From: Nephromyces sp. MM_2019
Lineage: Eukaryota > Apicomplexa > Aconoidasida > Nephromycida
Length of the DNA: 25,575 bases
Assembly: GCA_015657535.1 (NCBI GenBank)
Contig: JADHZB010001923.1
Span: 1-25,575 of the forward strand
Direction: 5' to 3'
Shown: piece after piece, positions 10,700 to 21,412 of the stretch
Layout of the letters: every line of letters begins with the position of its first letter
How positions within the stretch are numbered: the first letter of the stretch is position 1
The notes under the pieces: generated by a model
The model's input: only the letters and a program-made list of their open reading frames with translations
Databases searched by the model: none
What the model was told of the DNA's origin: nothing
Made by a program: the position numbers and the translations under genes

Positions 10700-11160
10700 T
10701 ATATATGTGGGTGCGTGTGTTTGTATGTGCGTGTGTGTGTTTGTATGTGCATATGTGTGTATGTATGTGCATATGTGTGTATGTATGTGCATGTGTGTGT
10801 TTGTATGTGCATGTGTGTGTTTGTATGTGCATGTGTGTGTTTGTATGTATATATATGTGTGTGTTTGTATGTATATATATGTGTGTGTTTGTATGTATAT
10901 ATATGTGTGTGTTTGTATGTATATATATGTGTGTGTTTGTATTTATATATATGTGTGTGTTTGTATGTATATATATGCGTGTGTGTGTATGTATAAGCGT
11001 GTGTGTGTATGTATAAGCGTGTGTGTGTATTTATATGCGTGTGTGTGTATGTATAAGCGTGTGTGTGTATGTATAAGCGTGTGTGTGTATGTATAAGCGT
11101 GTGTGTGTATGTATATGCGTGTGTGTGTATGTATATGCGTGTGTGTGTATATATATATAC
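10700..11160. repeat. TG-rich composite array of three successive unit types
   Basis: Three blocks follow each other: a 20-bp unit GTATGTGCATGTGTGTGTTT (about 10725-10845), a 24-bp unit containing GTATGTATATATATGTGTGT (about 10845-10980), and a 20-bp unit GTGTGTGTATGTATAAGCGT (about 10975-11150). Related units share TGTGTGTATGTAT, suggesting one array evolved into the next. The array ends 40 bases before the first coding exon of the 11199 gene, next to a GTTTACAG acceptor. Confidence 0.93.
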
Positions 11161-11198
11161 ATGTATGTGTGTGTATATATGTTTACAGAAATTACAAT

Positions 11199-11332
11199 AT
11201 GCCTTGCTTTAGTGGTGCCTGCTTTCCTTTTAAAAATATACGCGTTTTCAGAAAAAATTCATCAAGAAACGATGAGTCACGCTTATCCTTATATAAGGTA
11301 AAGCTTACACACACACAAGCACACAAACCAAC

Positions 11333-11365
<33 letters not shown>

Positions 11366-14041
11366 AATAAAAATTTACACAAACTTCACACCCACCCATA
11401 CATCTGAAAATATGCACGTTCAATAACATACACTATAATTGTGTGCAAATTTACACATAGCCGTAAATAAATTGATTAGAAAACAACTATCTCATTAAAT
11501 TACTATATACACACTCTGTTATAGTAAATTGAGCAAGTGTGTGTATCTGTGTTTAACATTTAAGTATATATATAAATCCTCTTCCAAATTGTGTTTAAAC
11601 TTTCAGCAAAATGAACGACAAATCGCTGATTATTGGGATAGCGATATATCGACATATTCACCTACCCTATCTAGTAAACAATTTTAGATAGTTGCACATA
11701 CACACAACATATACTACACACATATAAACTATACACACATACATTACATATATAAAACACATTTAGTATAGGTGCATAACTTATTTGAAATCTACACACA
11801 TTTTTTCAGAATACAACTCGGTGGAAAATATGAGTTTTATAGAACCTATTGAAACTCAAAAGTAATCTTATTAGTTTTACACACTAAACTAAATACATTA
11901 TTTATATACACTAAACACAATATTTTCACACACTCTATACAACACTTTTACACACTAAACACATCATTTTCACACATCATGTTTACACACTAAACTAAAT
12001 ACATTATTTATATACACTAAACACAATATTTTCACACACTCTATACAACACTTTTACACACTAAACACATCATTTTTACACATCATGTTTACACACTACA
12101 CACACCAAATTCCTACAAATAATCTTTTCACATGATACATACCTAAGCTCTCACACATATTCTTTACATACTTTACACACCTAACCCTCTCAAAGAATAC
12201 ACCTATTTAAATATCGATACATTTTTTACACATAGTTTGTACGTTCTATGCACACTAACCATATATATATATAGTTTACACATTTATATTATTATTTTAA
12301 TTTTTTTATTTGCATATTTTTATACACACACAGCGCCAATATTAACCATTTAGGGATATCTAAATATCAAATCTCAAATAATATAGAGGCTCAGAAATCT
12401 CAGAAGAAAAAATTTCAAAATTTAGCTGCACGCATTTCTACTACAAATTCTACACCTATAAATAAAGAAAGTATAAGAAATTATACACCTCACTACCCTT
12501 TTTCTGGTATATATTTATATATACATAATACATATATATATATATATATATACATCAATAAACACACACATACATATCAATAAATTTATACACACACACA
12601 TACATATCAATAATTTCATACTCACACACACATCAATAAATTCATATACACACGCACATCAATAAATTCATACACACACACATACTTCAATAAATTCATA
12701 CACATACTTCAATAAAGTCATACAAACACACATTAATAAATTCATACACATACTTCAATAAATTCATACAAACACACATCAATAAATTCATACAAACACA
12801 CATCAATAAATTCATACAAACACACATCAATAAATTCATACAAACACACNNNNNNNNNNNNNNNNNNNNNNNNNNNNNNNNNNNNNNNNNNNNNNNNNNC
12901 AATAAATTCATACAAACACACATCAATAAATTCATACAAACACACATCAATAAATTCATACAAACACACATCAATAAATTCATACAAACACACACATCAA
13001 TAAATTCATACAAACACACATCAATAAATTCACACAAACACACATCAATAAATTCATATACACACACATCAATAAATTCATACAAACACACATCAATAAA
13101 TTCATATACACATATCAATAAATTCATACACATACTTCAATAAATTCATACAAACACATCAATAAACACATTCATACAAACTAATAAACACACACACACT
13201 TCAATAAACACATTCATACAAACTAATAAACACACACACACACATTACATACATATATCTATTTATACAACACATTAATACTACATATATATCCATGCAT
13301 ACATATAGATTACCTATACATATAGGTACACATGTTTGATTTAGAAGTGAGAATAACTTATCCAATTAATATATATATATAGATATATATATATATATAT
13401 ATATANATACATAAATATATATATATATCTATGTGTGTGTATATATTTATATATATTAATAGCGTCTACCTATGAATATGAAATTAGCAAAAATTTAAAC
13501 TATGCACCTTCTGAAATTTCTGAATTTGATTGGACCCCTACAAAAAAACAATCAGCTATTATCAAACGTAAAGATAGCTTTGATCAAATGACTGAATGGT
13601 TAGTAATAAGTACACACACATTACAGATAGATACACATCTTACACACTTACATACATTACAGACAATTACACCACTTACACACATTCATAGATCTAAACA
13701 CACACACAATATACACACAAAACTACACACACACACAATATACACACAAAACTACACACACACACACCACACACAAACATACACATACAAACATACACAT
13801 ACACACACACACACACATACACATACACAAACATATACACACAAACATATATACACACACACACACATATACACACACAAATCTATACACACACACATCT
13901 ATACACATATACATACATATACACATACACACACACATCTAATAGTATACATATATATATATATACTATTACAGCGAATCTGATACAGAATTTATCTCAA
14001 AAAAGAAAAGTCGATTCAGACAGAAATCAAAAAAAATGTGA
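11199..14041 (+). CDS. Six-exon gene for a 197-residue basic, low-complexity protein of unknown function
   Basis: Exons: 11199-11297, 11607-11673, 11810-11861, 12334-12506, 13463-13598, 13975-14041. Phases match at every junction (0,1,2,1,2), donors are GTAAAG, GTAAAC, GTAATC, GTATAT and GTTAGT, and every acceptor is YAG (TTTCAG, TTTTCAG, CACACAG, TTAATAG, ATTACAG). The product starts MPCFSGACFPFKNIRVF, with two early Cys that could be lipid-anchored, and has a Ser/Asn/Tyr-rich middle (DYWDSDISTYSPTLS), a Gln/Lys patch near 92-101 (AQKSQKKKF), FDWTP near 153 and a strongly basic end, KKKSRFRQKSKKM (185-197), which could be a nuclear signal. No domain is recognised. An acceptor-like GTTTACAG lies ten bases before the ATG and the frame is open through it, so a leader intron or an upstream coding exon is possible. 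The longest intron (956 bases) holds the 24-bp minisatellite and the assembly gap. The consistency of ten splice sites makes a real gene likely. Confidence 0.68.
11881..12092. repeat. 106-bp tandem duplication inside an intron
   Basis: Copies at 11881-11986 and 11987-12092 begin ACACTAAACTAAATACATTA and differ at very few bases. The unit itself contains shorter echoes of TTTACACACTAAACACA. It lies in intron 3 of the 11199 gene. Confidence 0.92.
12541..13250. repeat. 24-bp minisatellite, interrupted by an assembly gap
   Basis: Unit ACACATCAATAAATTCATAC plus AAAC or similar, about 25 visible copies, most regular at 12760-13060 and degenerate at both ends. The array lies in intron 4 of the 11199 gene. 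With a period divisible by three it yields a spurious minus-strand open frame across the gap. Confidence 0.95.
12850..12899. other. Assembly gap (50 N)
   Basis: Exactly 50 N within the 24-bp minisatellite, so the true length of the array and of this intron is unknown. A lone N also occurs at 13406 in a TA run. Confidence 0.99.
13608..13960. repeat. CA-rich tract filling intron 5 of the 11199 gene
   Basis: Imperfect CACACA, TACACACA and ACATATAC units with two near-identical 30-base pieces around 13705-13765. The adjoining plus-strand frame stays open from the exon through this tract, so a naive ORF call would extend the exon wrongly with His/Thr residues. Confidence 0.88.
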
Positions 14042-14057
14042 CAAATATGGCAATATG

Positions 14058-14124
<67 letters not shown>

Positions 14125-14130
14125 CGGATT
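14042..14130. repeat. (CA)n then (TA)n directly after the 11199 gene
   Basis: A pure CA run at about 14058-14086 passes into a TA run ending near 14120, starting only about 15 bases after the stop codon, so the 3' UTR of the upstream gene would begin in repeat DNA. Confidence 0.9.
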
Positions 14131-14369
14131 TAATTTCATAATCAAGTTATTTTGAGTGTACTTTATGCTTCAAAACAATTTTTAAATTTTTTATATTTGA
14201 TTTAAAGAAATAACTACTTATTATATGCATAAACACACAGCTTCATAAGGCTTATTAGATACACACATATTTTTAAATAATTTTTTTTAATACAATATAA
14301 GTTGCTGACTATATATATAAATATATAGATTTTTTAAAGCATTTTTATTTTTATTTATTTTCTAACAAA

Positions 14370-15297
14370 TCACAATTGAAGCCCATCTACCTTTACACAC
14401 TTAACTTTTATTAAATTATATATCTATAATATTAATGAAAGGACACTAACATATATATATATACTCACGACTCTCATCCTAACTAACATACATAAAATGG
14501 TTAGCAACAACACATCTAGTCACACATACATACACATAAACAATTCCAAATTCCATAGTTAAAACTCATACACACACCATAAATACAACACATACAAACA
14601 AAAATTACATATAGACATACACACACATCCAAAAACACCCAAGACACATATACTCATGCAAACACTACAAACACTTTTACATACACACACACAAACACAT
14701 TTTGATACTTTGTATAACTATTTATTATTTTTTTTAAAAAATAAATATATATAATCTGAGTACTTACACACCTATTACAATTTTTTATCTCATCTTTACT
14801 CTTATTTACAACGAGTGCATATATATATATATATATATTTATGTATAATTGTGTACATACATATTTGCTTACATATGTGTGTATGTGTGTACGCACATGA
14901 ATTCGATTATTCTTTTGAATGTAATTTCTAAATTGAACCTTATTAATGTTACTCTGAACCTGATTTTTCAACACTTTTAAACAATCTGTACAATAATTTG
15001 ATGTAAACACACAATAAACCAATATATATACACACTCAAATATAATCACATATACGTATATACATATATATATATATATATATATTTAAAATAAATTAAT
15101 GATTTTACATATATTATATTATTGTATATAATACAATTGTTGATATAAATTTGTACACACATAAGATTTATTTCATATGATATTATACAAAATTAATTAG
15201 TAAAATATTATAAGAAAACAAGTTGTTTAGATGTGTAAAATATTAAGGAATAATAACCTTTGATTTTAAAATTTAGAAAGCATTTACACACATTCAT
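14370..15297 (-). CDS. Candidate four-exon gene for a small Cys-containing basic protein
   Basis: Exons: 15297-15258 (ATG, MNVCKCFLNFKIK, donor G|GTTATT), 14985-14897 (acceptor TTGTACAG, CLKVLKNQVQSNINKVQF..., donor GTGCGT), 14800-14768 (acceptor AAATAAG, SKDEIKNCNRC, donor GTAAGT) and 14423-14370 (acceptor ATTATAG, IYNLIKVKCVKVDGLQL, TGA). All phases agree and the product is 71 residues, Lys/Asn-rich, with six Cys. Exon 2 is the most convincing part. Weak points are the AAG acceptor of exon 3 and the choice of last exon: an acceptor at 14718 would instead read into a TG repeat and add a Cys/Val-rich tail. Function is unknown. The intron between exons 1 and 2 is AT-rich; the one between 3 and 4 holds CA repeats. 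Confidence 0.38.
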
Positions 15298-15736
15298 ATA
15301 TATATATATATTTAAAATATATATATATTTAAGTTAATACTAAACATAGGTACCATATGATCAATCAAACATATTATTATAACTGAGATGTATACCTTGA
15401 TTATACTTACACATATATATGCACACACATATAGATATATAAATACACACATTGTTACACACGCATACATATTTACACACACACATGCATAAACAAACAT
15501 ATTTATGCATAGTAAACATTTAGGTTGATACCTAATTATTAATGTATAATAGATATCAACAAATACTCAAAATAAATATATAAAAGTAAACTTAATATAT
15601 TTCTAATCAAGTTTTTAATTTATAAATCCACACCCACAACTTATAAAAAGGAACACTTTACTTGTACACACAGACATATACAATTAATTGTACACACAGA
15701 CATATATAATTGTACACACAGACATACATAACCATA
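15298..15736. other. AT-rich stretch upstream of the minus-strand candidate gene
   Basis: Contains a TA run (15298-15310), an unresolved minus-strand open piece at about 15320-15390 (LIDHMVPMFSINL) without usable splice sites, and from 15660 three copies of TTGTACACACAGACATA. I call no gene here. Confidence 0.5.
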
Positions 15737-15824
15737 CACATAGACATTCTTAAGCATACACATAGACATTCTTAAGCATACATATAGACATTCTTAAGCA
15801 TACACATAGACATTCTTAAGCATA
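15737..15824. repeat. 22-bp tandem repeat, four copies
   Basis: Units CACATAGACATTCTTAAGCA plus TA start at 15737, 15759, 15781 and 15803 and differ by one base in the third copy. The unit contains the palindrome CTTAAG. Confidence 0.95.
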
Positions 15825-15860
15825 CACAGAGACTTATTGAATTGTTTATACAACAGAGAT

Positions 15861-15944
15861 ACACACATATACACACACAATAACATCGACACACATATAC
15901 ACACACAATAACATCGACACACATATACACACACAATAACATCG
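15861..15944. repeat. 28-bp tandem repeat, three perfect copies
   Basis: Units ACACACATATACACACACAA plus TAACATCG start at 15861, 15889 and 15917. A further CA-rich tract (about 15990-16170) leads up to the start of the carrier gene. Confidence 0.95.
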
Positions 15945-16197
15945 ACACAGATAAAACTAAAAAACTGAACCATCACACGTACAACACACATACACATACA
16001 CACAAACCAACACAAACACACACACACGGAAACACACGCACACACAAACACATACACATACGTACACACGCTCACCAATACCAACACACATACACACGCT
16101 CACCAATATCAACATACACACTCACCAACTCCAACTCATACACACACACACACAGATACAAACACACATATATATCTATATATATATATATTCAAGA

Positions 16198-19100
16198 ATG
16201 CAAAATCAAACTTATTTAGATAATTATAATATTATCAAATCAACATTTACACACAATGAAATTTATGGGACAATGTTTGGTGGTGCAATTTCTGGTTTAG
16301 TTGGTAGAACGATCTTACACCCTTTTGATACTGTTAAGGCAGTTATGCAAGTTACTAAAACTGGTGTGTGTGTGTATATATATATATGTGTGTGTGTGTG
16401 TGTATGTCTGTGTGTGTATAAATATGTGTGTGTGTACATATGTGTGTGTATATATATATATGTGTGTGTGAGTGTATATGTGTGTATGTGTGTGTGTATG
16501 TATGTGTGTGTGCTTGTGTGTGTTTGTGTTTATGGTGTGTATATGTATGCGATTATACATTTAGATGTATAATTGTGAGTATATTTTATTGTCTGTGTGT
16601 ATATGTGAACATATATAAGTAATTTGACACTATATGAGCCGTATGTATGTTATTCATTAGTATGTAATGCACATAGATCATGACCGCCTTGATATAATTT
16701 ACAATATGTTTCGTGTGTGAAATAACAGAGTGTATAACTAATTTTAACAATTCGTGTGTGTGTGGATATATAATCACAGAAAACACACTATCAAAAGGTA
16801 CTCCTCTACCCAACAATATTCGATCAACATTTTCAAAAATAATAAGTGAACAAGGTGTACGAGGCTTATACAATGGATATGGGTAATTTCAATTTTATAT
16901 GTGTATGCATGTGTGTGTGTGTATACTGCAAAGTACAAATATATACATAAGCGTGCAAGTGTTATATGAACTATATATATATATATACATATATATATAT
17001 TTATGTGTGTGTGTGTATTGGTAAATCAGTTGTTTGACATAGTGTAGATGATAATGAAATATGTATGTACATAATCCTAAAAATAGCCCTGAGGACGTGT
17101 TTTATCAATCTCAATTCTCTTCTGTATATATGTATGTATGTGTGTGTGTGTGTAACTTACACACTATTTAGTGTAGCAGCTATAGGCTCTATTCCAGGAA
17201 CATGTTTATATTTTACATCATATGAAGTATTTAAACAAATTTTTAATAATTTCAAAATTTGTCGAAATTCGAATTTTATCGGCGAATTTATGAGTGGTTT
17301 TATGGCTGAAACAATTTCCTGTTTATGTTGGGTACCTATTGATGTGTGTAAAGAAAGATTACAATCACAGCATACACTGAAAGCTACACACTATAAGGGT
17401 AATATCGATGCTATATATCAAATTATACGCTATGAAGGTGTAAAACAGGTTATAAATATATAAAATTTATGATGTGTATTGGAATGGATAGAAAGGGTAG
17501 GGTGAGGTGGAGGTGTGTAAGATGGGAAAATATGTGTGTAGGGGTATGTAGTGTGTAGATACGCATAAGATGTGCGTGTATAAGGTGTAGATTCGTATAA
17601 AAAGTGTATATAGGGTATATTGGGAATATATAGGTACAAGATGTGTTTATAACATGTATAGGGTGTTGATTTATACAGGATATGTGTAAAAATTATGCAG
17701 GATGTAGATATGTACAATGTGTGTGTATAAGGTGTGTGGGGTGTAGGTATATGAAGGGTGTATATGTGTTAGATATATATGTGCTGGATGTAAATGTGCA
17801 GAGTATATGTATGCAAGGTAGGTGTATTGAGGATGTATATATAAAGTGAATAAACTATATGGGTATATGTTAAGGTCTCTGTAGATATAGTGTGTAAGTG
17901 TATATGTATGGGCAATTTTATATTTATATATCATAAAAATATGTAATAAGATTAATCAACACATTGATTTTTAAATTTAGTTATATAAAGGTTATGGAGC
18001 TACACTCTTATCATTTGGTCCCTTTTCAGCCTTTTATTTTCTCTTTTATGAAGTAAGCTATACATATAAACACTCTCAGTCCCTTATAAAAAATAATATT
18101 GAACAGAGATATCTTAGTCAAATTATTATTGAGCACACACACTCTAACTTTATAAAACTAAAAACAATGCTTTTTTTTTATTAGATGTGTTTGTGTGTAC
18201 TTTGTAACAGCAATTTAAGAGGATATCACACAAAGTAAACAAACTAAATAACCCCTCAAGCCACACACATCCTCTACCCACACACACAAATAACTCTCCA
18301 AATTTTGATAATGAAAACACACACACACTACCCGCACACTATTTTATGATTTCTGGGGCCCTAGCTTCTGCATGTGCATCCTGGATTACCAACCCACTTG
18401 ATATGATTAAATTAAGGTATTGTTAGTCAAATCACTTAAATAACATGTGTTTATGTATGTATGCATATACATGTGTGTGTATGTGTATGTGTGTGTATGT
18501 GTTACTTATCCATACTATTATAGATACAATTCCCACTTTGTGTGTTTTGTGTGTATGTATATGCAGGTATGTGTGATTTATTGATTCTATAATATATATA
18601 TATATATTATCTTTTATAGAGGCTGTGTGTGCATGTTTAAATTGTCTGTGTACTTGATATATATAAATTTATTTACATATATCAATTAAATCTAGTGTCT
18701 CTATGTATATGTATGTGTGTATATATGTGTATTTTTATATAATTGATTAAGTTATATGTAATCTTAGATTACAAGTTCAACGCCAATCAAGACTTTCTAA
18801 TACAAACTCAACACATTTCCATTACCAAAGCTTTGCAAAGGTCATTTCACACACACACACAAACGAATCAGTTACCTTATATTTATATCTTAACACAAAA
18901 TTTTAAATATATATCTTACACACTAACCTTTACATATCTTTCTTACACCATAATCTAATTTAGCAGATATATTCCTGACATTATTTACATACAATTGAAA
19001 ATTTTCTGCAAATACATTCTACACACAAAATTATACATACAATAACTTTTTTAGGGTTTATATACACTCTTAAGAGATGAAGGTGCAAGGGGCGCCTTTC

Positions 19101-19198
19101 GTGGTGTAAGTGCACGTATATCATTTCACACACCAAATGTTGCTATAACAATGACTATTATGGAAAAATTGAAGGAGTTTTATTTAAATTATATTTAG
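16198..19198 (+). CDS. Mitochondrial carrier family (SLC25) transporter
   Basis: Solute exchanger of the mitochondrial inner membrane; the substrate cannot be read from the sequence. Seven exons: 16198-16363, 16780-16882, 17172-17448, 17981-18052, 18211-18416, 18768-18840, 19055-19198, giving 346 residues with matching phases throughout. The three-fold carrier repeat is complete. The PX[DE]XX[KR] signatures are PFDTVK (42-47), PIDVCK (145-150) and PLDMIK (268-273). The second half-motifs are EQGVRGLYNGYG (79-90), YEGVKQLYKGYG (177-188) and DEGARGAFRG (307-316). Six membrane helices fit. Between repeats 2 and 3 (about 215-246) there is an extra His/Thr/Asn/Pro-rich loop encoded by CA-rich DNA. 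The start ATG begins the first open frame after a CA array. Donors are GTGTGT, GTAATT, GTTATA, GTAAGC, GTATTG and GTCATT; the first opens straight into a TG repeat and the last is atypical. General similarity recalls carriers of the SLC25A39/A40/A44 or SAM-carrier type, but I do not assign one. Confidence 0.95.
16364..16779 (+). repeat. TG-repeat intron 1 of the carrier gene
   Basis: The intron begins at the donor itself with GTGTGTGTGTGTATAT and stays TG-rich to about 16545. The downstream part is AT-rich and ends TATAATCACAG. The exon frame stays open through the repeat, so a naive call would give a wrong Val/Cys/Tyr-rich tail after residue 55. Confidence 0.9.
17449..17980 (+). repeat. G-rich GGTGTGTA/GGTGTAGA tract in intron 3 of the carrier gene
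   Basis: From about 17460 to 17900 the plus strand is G- and purine-rich, with loose units of the type AAGGTGTAGATATG, AGGGTGTATA and AAGATGTG. It contains almost no C. The pattern is an irregular tandem array, not coding. The intron ends TTTTTAAATTTAG. Confidence 0.7.
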
Positions 19199-20290
19199 GA
19201 ATTAATAATACACATATAGATTCAACACACACAAACATCGAAAAAATACCCAATCAAATACACACACTCATCAAATACACACACAAACACATCAGGCACA
19301 CACACCAAGTACATACATACACATTTGATACACATATCTTGAATAAACCCAATGTACGCATATCAACAAATATATATACACTTTAATATTTATATTATCA
19401 CATATATCAAGTTATATATACGATACTGTGTATTTATAATTTTAAAACAAAAATATAATGTAAAATAAAAACTTGTCTATATAACAAAGATATATGTGTG
19501 TAGAAATTATGTTGAATAACACTTAAGATAGCTTATGATTACAATATAATTTAAAGTATGAAAACCACTACTTGTCTTTATGTGTGTAAACGATTATTTA
19601 ATATGTGTGTGTTTAAAATATTATTTAACATATGTGTGTGTAATTACTAATATATATGACAATTGGAAATTCCCTAGTCAAAAACAATAATTCACACACT
19701 TTGAAATTGGAAACCATATACAGATATACTATATATATATATAGATAATTATATTTTTACTTAACTTATTTTTTTTTTTTTTTTTCACATCCTTCTAGAC
19801 AATTTTAATTTTAATTTTAACCAAAACCTTTCGAAATTTAAAATAATTTTTGTTACGCATCTATTTACATTCTTAAACAAAACCTAGAAAATTCTCAATT
19901 TATTCTGAAAATTATAATCATGTTTATTATTATACTATACATACACATACATAAAATGATATGTATATATATATAAACAAAGCTTTTATATATATCCACA
20001 AACACATGAAAGAAATAACACAATACGGTAAAGAAAGTGATATGGAATGCTATAATTTGTTAAATAAAATATTATGAAAAGTAATATAATGTGTGAGAAA
20101 AGAGTGATTGGGATTTTTCGATCAAATTTAAATTTATAGTTTCTATGAAAAATCAAAAAATTTTTGATGTGAAAAATGTTATTTTCAAAAATTTATAAAC
20201 TGAACTGTTAATTAAGATGTTTTCTCCCTTAATTTATTTTCTTATGAATTTCTTATGAAGTTTTCTAGGATTCATAAATTTCTCGTTTCT
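19199..20290. other. Intergenic stretch, becoming poor in CA/TG repeats
   Basis: CA-rich units continue to about 19330, then the repeats fade. A T run lies near 19770-19785. Three short plus-strand frames at 20007-20200 look somewhat coding (MKEITQYGKESDMECYNLL, then MKSNIMCEKRVIGIFRS, then MKNQKIFDVKNVIF), but I could not connect them with good splice sites and they may be chance in AT-rich DNA. Confidence 0.35.
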
Positions 20291-20530
20291 TATAATTTTA
20301 AGTATATACATGTTGTAACTTAAATATAGTTTCTCTATTCTTATGTTTTTTAGTTTATACATGAACTTGTTGTAACTTAAATATAGTTTCCCTATATATT
20401 TTTTATGTTGATGAATTTACACATGAACTTGTTTTTATTTTAATTTGTTTTCACAATGCTTATGTTACTCTTAAATTTATACGTGAATTTGTTGTAATTT
20501 TAGTTGGTAGCAAGTTTTATGTTAAAACTT
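20291..20530. repeat. Degenerate tandem repeat, period about 60, four units
   Basis: Four diverged units share TATACATGAACTTGTTGTAA, then TTAAATATAGTTT, then TTATGTT, starting near 20303, 20354, 20415 and 20479. Unlike the other arrays it has no TG/CA base, and its units are much more diverged, so it looks older. Confidence 0.75.
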
Positions 20531-21090
20531 AGTAAAAAGTATGTTGTTAAACTTTGACTAATTTTGTTTAATATATTATTTCTAGTTAATTTTGTTGCTA
20601 GCTCATTTGTCTTAGAGTACACTTAGGCACTGATTTTTGGAAAGAAAAAGTGAGGTTTGTAGGAGTAACTGCACTAAAATACAAATAGACATTGCGACAC
20701 TATGAAAAAATTAATTTATATCTGGTAAAATATATAAACTCTTGACAGTTGATTTCACAGGCACTTAATCAAAAGTTTTAGATAATTGGCCTCAATTTAC
20801 TTATCTTAATATCCTCATCTCTTATGTCACATTGTCTATTCCTTTCCCATTATAAAGACACATACACTATCCATACACTCCTAACTACACTTACCATACA
20901 CTCCTCATAACACATACACTCTACACCCTCACTCCTAACTACAAATAGTCTGTATACCTCCCCCACTTAGCACACTCTCTATACTCTATCCATTAAACAT
21001 ACTCTCCATAACCAGCTACCTCCAAGACCTAAACCTAATCTTCCCATTCATCTACACATAATACCTCAAACTTAAATCAAATTCGAGACT
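20531..21090. other. Upstream region of the membrane-protein gene with a C-rich, G-poor leader
   Basis: Bases 20531-20800 are ordinary AT-rich sequence. From about 20800 to the ATG at 21091 the plus strand is pyrimidine- and A-rich with very little G, with loose repeats of ACACTCCTAACTACA, CATACACTC and CTCCATA. This probably covers the promoter and 5' UTR of the following gene. Confidence 0.45.
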
Positions 21091-21379
21091 ATGATTGACA
21101 AATATCTAACTCATTCAGCCATCTTTGCAGGAGCTACATTCTTGCTTTTAAAGTATATCAAAAGACTGAAAACTTTTAAAGGTATGATGATTTACCTGTA
21201 ACGTGTGTACACAAACGATCTGAGGTTTTGTGTGACAGGGATAGGGATGTGCATAGGGTTAAGGCTGGGCATCGAGTTGGAGTGCTTGGTATATCGAATT
21301 ACGTGTTTCCACAAGTCTGTAGGTATATCTATTATGTTAAAACATATTTCTGTGTTTATATATAAATATAGGTGTGTAA

Positions 21380-21412
<33 letters not shown>

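Noticed and set aside
10666..11096. ORFs of 93-129 codons reading VCVCMYIYV
   Set aside because: Pure product of the TG-rich composite array in several frames at once.
12696..13133. Minus-strand ORF of 145 codons reading CMNLLMCV
   Set aside because: It is the 24-bp minisatellite read through the N gap, inside an intron of the opposite-strand gene.
13435..13983. 182-codon plus-strand ORF
   Set aside because: Only 13463-13598 is exon-like; the left end is a TA/TG run and the right end a CA-repeat intron.
14654..15049. Single 131-codon minus-strand ORF
   Set aside because: Its two good stretches are separated by repeat-derived IYIYIY and VRTHIHTYV residues; splitting into exons at GTGCGT and GTAAGT donors explains it better.
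15737..15944. CRISPR-like regular repeats
   Set aside because: The 22- and 28-bp units are head-to-tail with no unique spacers, in a eukaryotic intron-rich setting.
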